Shown here piece after piece: positions 61,141-64,000 of a stretch of 64,000 nt of DNA (within the stretch, counting starts at the first letter, position 1; each line of letters opens with the position of its first letter). This DNA is from Epiperipatus broadwayi (Eukaryota; Onychophora; Udeonychophora; Euonychophora; Peripatidae): positions 9,543,244 to 9,607,243 of the forward strand of contig JAQFVV010012418.1 of NCBI GenBank assembly GCA_028023455.1, read 5' to 3'. Under the pieces are notes generated by a model that did not search any database, was not told the origin of the DNA, and saw only the letters and a list, made by a program, of their open reading frames with translations. Made by a program: the position numbers and the translations under genes.

Positions 61141-62370
61141 TTTAAGTTTAGGCTTTGTAGATGGTAAATTCTCTATTGTGTGGTATGGCTTTACAACACT
61201 ATTTTGATATTATATTGTTTACAGATTTTCTTTAATTTGTTTTCTATTCCTGGTATGCATGAATATACTACACTACCAATAATTGTTTTTATTTTATTTT
61301 ATGTTTTTTAATATTTTTTTTTATTATCTACTTAATATATTTTTAATGACAGCTGTTGGATGACTATTCTTCATGAGAATTTATTCAATGTAGATTTTTT
61401 TCATTTTTCAAATCCCTAGTTTCTAAATTCCTTTTGCTCTCTTCTATAATGATAGTATAACATCATGTTTCATGAATTTGGTATGAACCGATGTATATGC
61501 TAAGTATTTTACTGTCTTTGTGGGTTTTCTGTCAAAACAGACATCTAAAATAGCAGATCTTACATATAACAATTAGCATTGTGTTCACTTGGGAAACTAC
61601 AAAAATATTGGGTTGAGAGAAAAAGTACAAAGAAGAAAATTTAGAGAGGAGAATAACATCTCTTGAAACATTGTGTCTTTTACTAACCAGTAACTAATAA
61701 CTGAATGTATATGAAAGATAAAGTTTGAATTTTTAAAAAATGTTCAATATTTAATGTTAGATAGTACAAATAGCTCAACATAGAATTATTAGTAAAAAAA
61801 AAAAAAAAGCATCTTTATCTATGAATTTTAATAATTAAAAGAAAGTTGAGATAAAAATACAATTGTTATTATTTTTAATAAAAAATATCCAATTCAAATT
61901 TAAAAAAATATATATATATGTGTGCATATATGAATAAATATTTGTGTCAGCATTGTGATTTGTCAATAGTAGATGACAAACAAAAAATAACAGTTCATAA
62001 ATAATGGAAGTGCACATTTCTATAACGTATATTTATGGCTCTGAATTTGGGATCTAAAAAAGATGATAATGAATTCTGGAAGTGATATATGCATACTTTA
62101 TGAATCAGTTCATTGTAATATAAAATTACAAATTATTATTTTTTTCTCTATTTAGTGATTAGTTTTTTTTTTTTTTGTTATGGATATACTTTTTTATTTA
62201 AAATATATATATATATTTTTCAATTGATAACTCATACCTTCTTACTTGAATATTAATTTTTTCTTCCTCTTCTGCATTTTATTAGTGAATTACTAAAATT
62301 ATGAATTAAGTAGAATGATTTGTTAAACTCTTTAAAAGACACCAAAGTTTCTTTTATCTTTTCTAATTTT
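61141..62370. other. AT-rich non-coding DNA
   Basis: Poly-A at 61795-61808, (AT)n near 61907-61918 and 62201-62216, and poly-T near 62164-62176. Nothing else was recognised. Confidence 0.5.
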
Positions 62371-62377
62371 ATTTCAA

Positions 62378-63100
62378 ATGATGTATATACATATTATCAT
62401 CATCATCATTTTCAGCCATTATCAATTTACTCCAATAGGAATGCTCTCCAAGTTTAATTGGTTTTTCCTATCTCTTACTTTTCCTTATCATGCCAGCAAA
62501 CTTCTTTATTTTATCAATCCATCTCATATCTGGTCTCCTTCTTGGTCTTTAAAATCTTTCAGGATTCTGTTTAAGGACTTCAATTATCCATTTTTTATCA
62601 TCTCTTCTAGCAATATATCCAGTCCAGCTCCACTTCAGTTTTTTAATTCTTTTAATAACATCACTAATATCTTTATTTTCTCAACCATGTATTTTGTTTT
62701 CAAACCCTTCTTGTTACTTCTTACAAGTATCTCTCCATATTTTATTAAGTGCTATGTATTGGTTTCTGTTAAATGTCCAAGTCACTGATCCATAAGTAAG
62801 AATTAGTAAAACACATTTATTAAAAATCTTTTTTTTGAAACGCATAGGCATACATTTTTTTAAAATATTAAATTATTTCTGCCAAAAGCATTCCTTCCAA
62901 ATTTAATTCTATGTATAATTTCATCCATTGTGTTTTTATTTGTATTAATAATCTGATCAAGGGTATTTGTACTTGTTAACTTTTTTAAATTCATTATTAT
63001 CAATCTTTTATTTTCTTCTGAAAATTTCCATTGAACATCACTTGTCTTTTTAGCATTTATCTTTAGTCCTACTTTCTTACAAAGCCAAATTTAGTTTTTA
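62378..63100 (-). mobile_element. RTE-type LINE, 3' fragment
   Basis: On the minus strand, reading from 63100, KINAKKTSDVQWKFSEENKR is followed by TSTNTLDQIINTNKN, DEIIHRIKFGRNAFGRNNLIF, WSGAGLDILLEEMIKNG and RPDMRWIDKIKKFAG near 62510. These are the post-RT region (AFGR) and the extreme C-terminal RWIDDI box of the same family as the copies at 11.9-14.2 and 21.8-23.3 kb. It is 5'-truncated, as LINEs usually are. The 136-codon open frame on the plus strand here is its antisense shadow. Confidence 0.83.
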
Positions 63101-64000
63101 ATTAGAGCCACTGATGTGTTGCATTCTTGAGTTGTTCCATCATTAGGGGTAAAAGTTGATGCTATTCAAGGTCAATTAAATCAAATAGTAATGCAATTAA
63201 ATCACATGGGGTTAAATTTTGATCAGTGTTCTGCAGTTTGTGGGACAAGTCATAGATTTATACTAATGTTATTGAATCAGTGCCAGTAAAAAATTTTATT
63301 AATTGGGTTATGAAATAACTATAATTTATTAAAATATAAATATATATGAATTCATTAGATATATCCATTGTATTGATTATAATAATACTAATAAGAATTT
63401 TGGTGATATGAATGTATTAGTTTTTGTCTGATATATAAAGAAATATTTTTTAATAAAAATAGAAATAATTAGTAAAGTTGGTAAAATTATGTTTTGAGAA
63501 TAATAAAAATTTATTTAAGGTTTTTAATCTTTCTTCAAGACAATTTATATTAAGAATGATATGAGATTCAGTATTTATTGATGGATTAATAATTCCAGTA
63601 ATCTATTGGATATACCCTTGTTCAAGAATTCATCCATTAACTTTATCAGTATAAATATACTTGCATGTCATTTATTCTTAAGTTTAGTTAGAGGTCAAGA
63701 AATGATAGGATGATAATATAAGTATTATTATTTAGTTAAAGTTTTAGTAATACTTGAAAGTGCAGTTTTTTTTTATTCAATCATATATATGTTTTTTGTT
63801 GTTTTGAAAAGGTTGTATTCAAATGAAGTATATTAATGATAAAGCATTATCATCTGTATCATATAGTATTCATTGTTTGTTCATGCTAAAAAGATAGCTC
63901 TGCATGAAGAAAGGTTATCCATAGATAACAATAATTTTATATGTGTATTGTGATATTAATTATTTTCATGAAGAGAGAAGTGTTATTATTTTTTTTAAAA
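63101..64000. other. AT-rich non-coding DNA to the window end
   Basis: No coding, RNA or transposon signal was recognised beyond the RTE fragment. Confidence 0.5.

Noticed and set aside
62378-62788. 136-codon open frame on the plus strand, one of the longest in the window
   Set aside because: It is antisense to an RTE 3' fragment whose minus-strand translation carries recognisable motifs (AFGRNNLIF, RWIDKIKKFAG).
27200-64000. Next MLH1 exon (expected to encode NVHPTKHEV)
   Set aside because: Searched by eye for its likely codons on the plus strand; no match followed an acceptor. A missed diverged exon remains possible.

Overview
The window is eukaryotic, almost certainly animal, DNA. It is very AT-rich (judged by eye, about three quarters A+T), has no long intact open reading frames, and is full of decayed transposable elements, microsatellites and tandem repeats. 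Only one host-gene segment could be recognised: a 94-bp coding exon at 27100-27193 (+) of the DNA mismatch-repair gene MLH1. It is bounded by a good acceptor and a GTAAGT donor. Its length and both intron phases match human MLH1 exon 10 as I recall it. No neighbouring MLH1 exon was found by reading, so most or all of the window may be two very large MLH1 introns, at least about 27 kb upstream and 37 kb downstream. The species cannot be named. AT-richness, large introns, RTE-, Jockey- and Tx1-type LINEs, hAT and pogo-like DNA elements and a tRNA-derived SINE suit an invertebrate with a large repetitive genome, such as an arachnid or a mollusc.

Layout. 2.05-5.08 kb: decayed Tx1/L1-like LINE (+). 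5.12-6.30 kb: complete non-autonomous hAT with an 8-bp target-site duplication (TSD). 7.9-9.24 kb: degenerate minisatellite with a unit of about 47 bp. 10.29-10.50 kb: Jockey-type RT fragment (-). 11.85-14.22 kb: RTE-type LINE (-). 17.85 kb: SINE copy 1. 18.49 kb: mini foldback element. 19.33-20.24 kb: RTE endonuclease fragment (+). 21.78-23.26 kb: internally deleted RTE (-) carrying a second tRNA-like SINE. 25.04-25.17 kb: exact 60-bp duplication. 27.1 kb: MLH1 exon. 36.5 kb: SINE copy 2 inside a LINE remnant. 38.38-38.87 kb: second hAT copy, inverted. 39.8-41.1 kb: LINE (+). 44.37-45.47 kb: pogo/Tigger-like element. 45.55-45.98 kb: foldback fragments. 47.28-47.92 kb: duplicated foldback structure. 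48.2 kb: SINE copy 3. 49.0-49.57 kb: tandem repeat of about 0.2 kb. 51.8 kb: probable SINE copy 4. 53.15-54.9 kb: Jockey LINE (+) interrupted by a foldback MITE with TTAA at both ends. 56.7-58.9 kb: compositionally distinct island of unknown origin. 59.53-61.14 kb: relic of a BED-finger hAT transposase (+). 62.38-63.1 kb: RTE 3' fragment (-).

No operon, CRISPR array, rRNA or functional tRNA was seen. The interest lies in one conserved exon within a dense record of insertions, several with intact target-site duplications that allow partial relative dating. No new cellular system is supported by this sequence.
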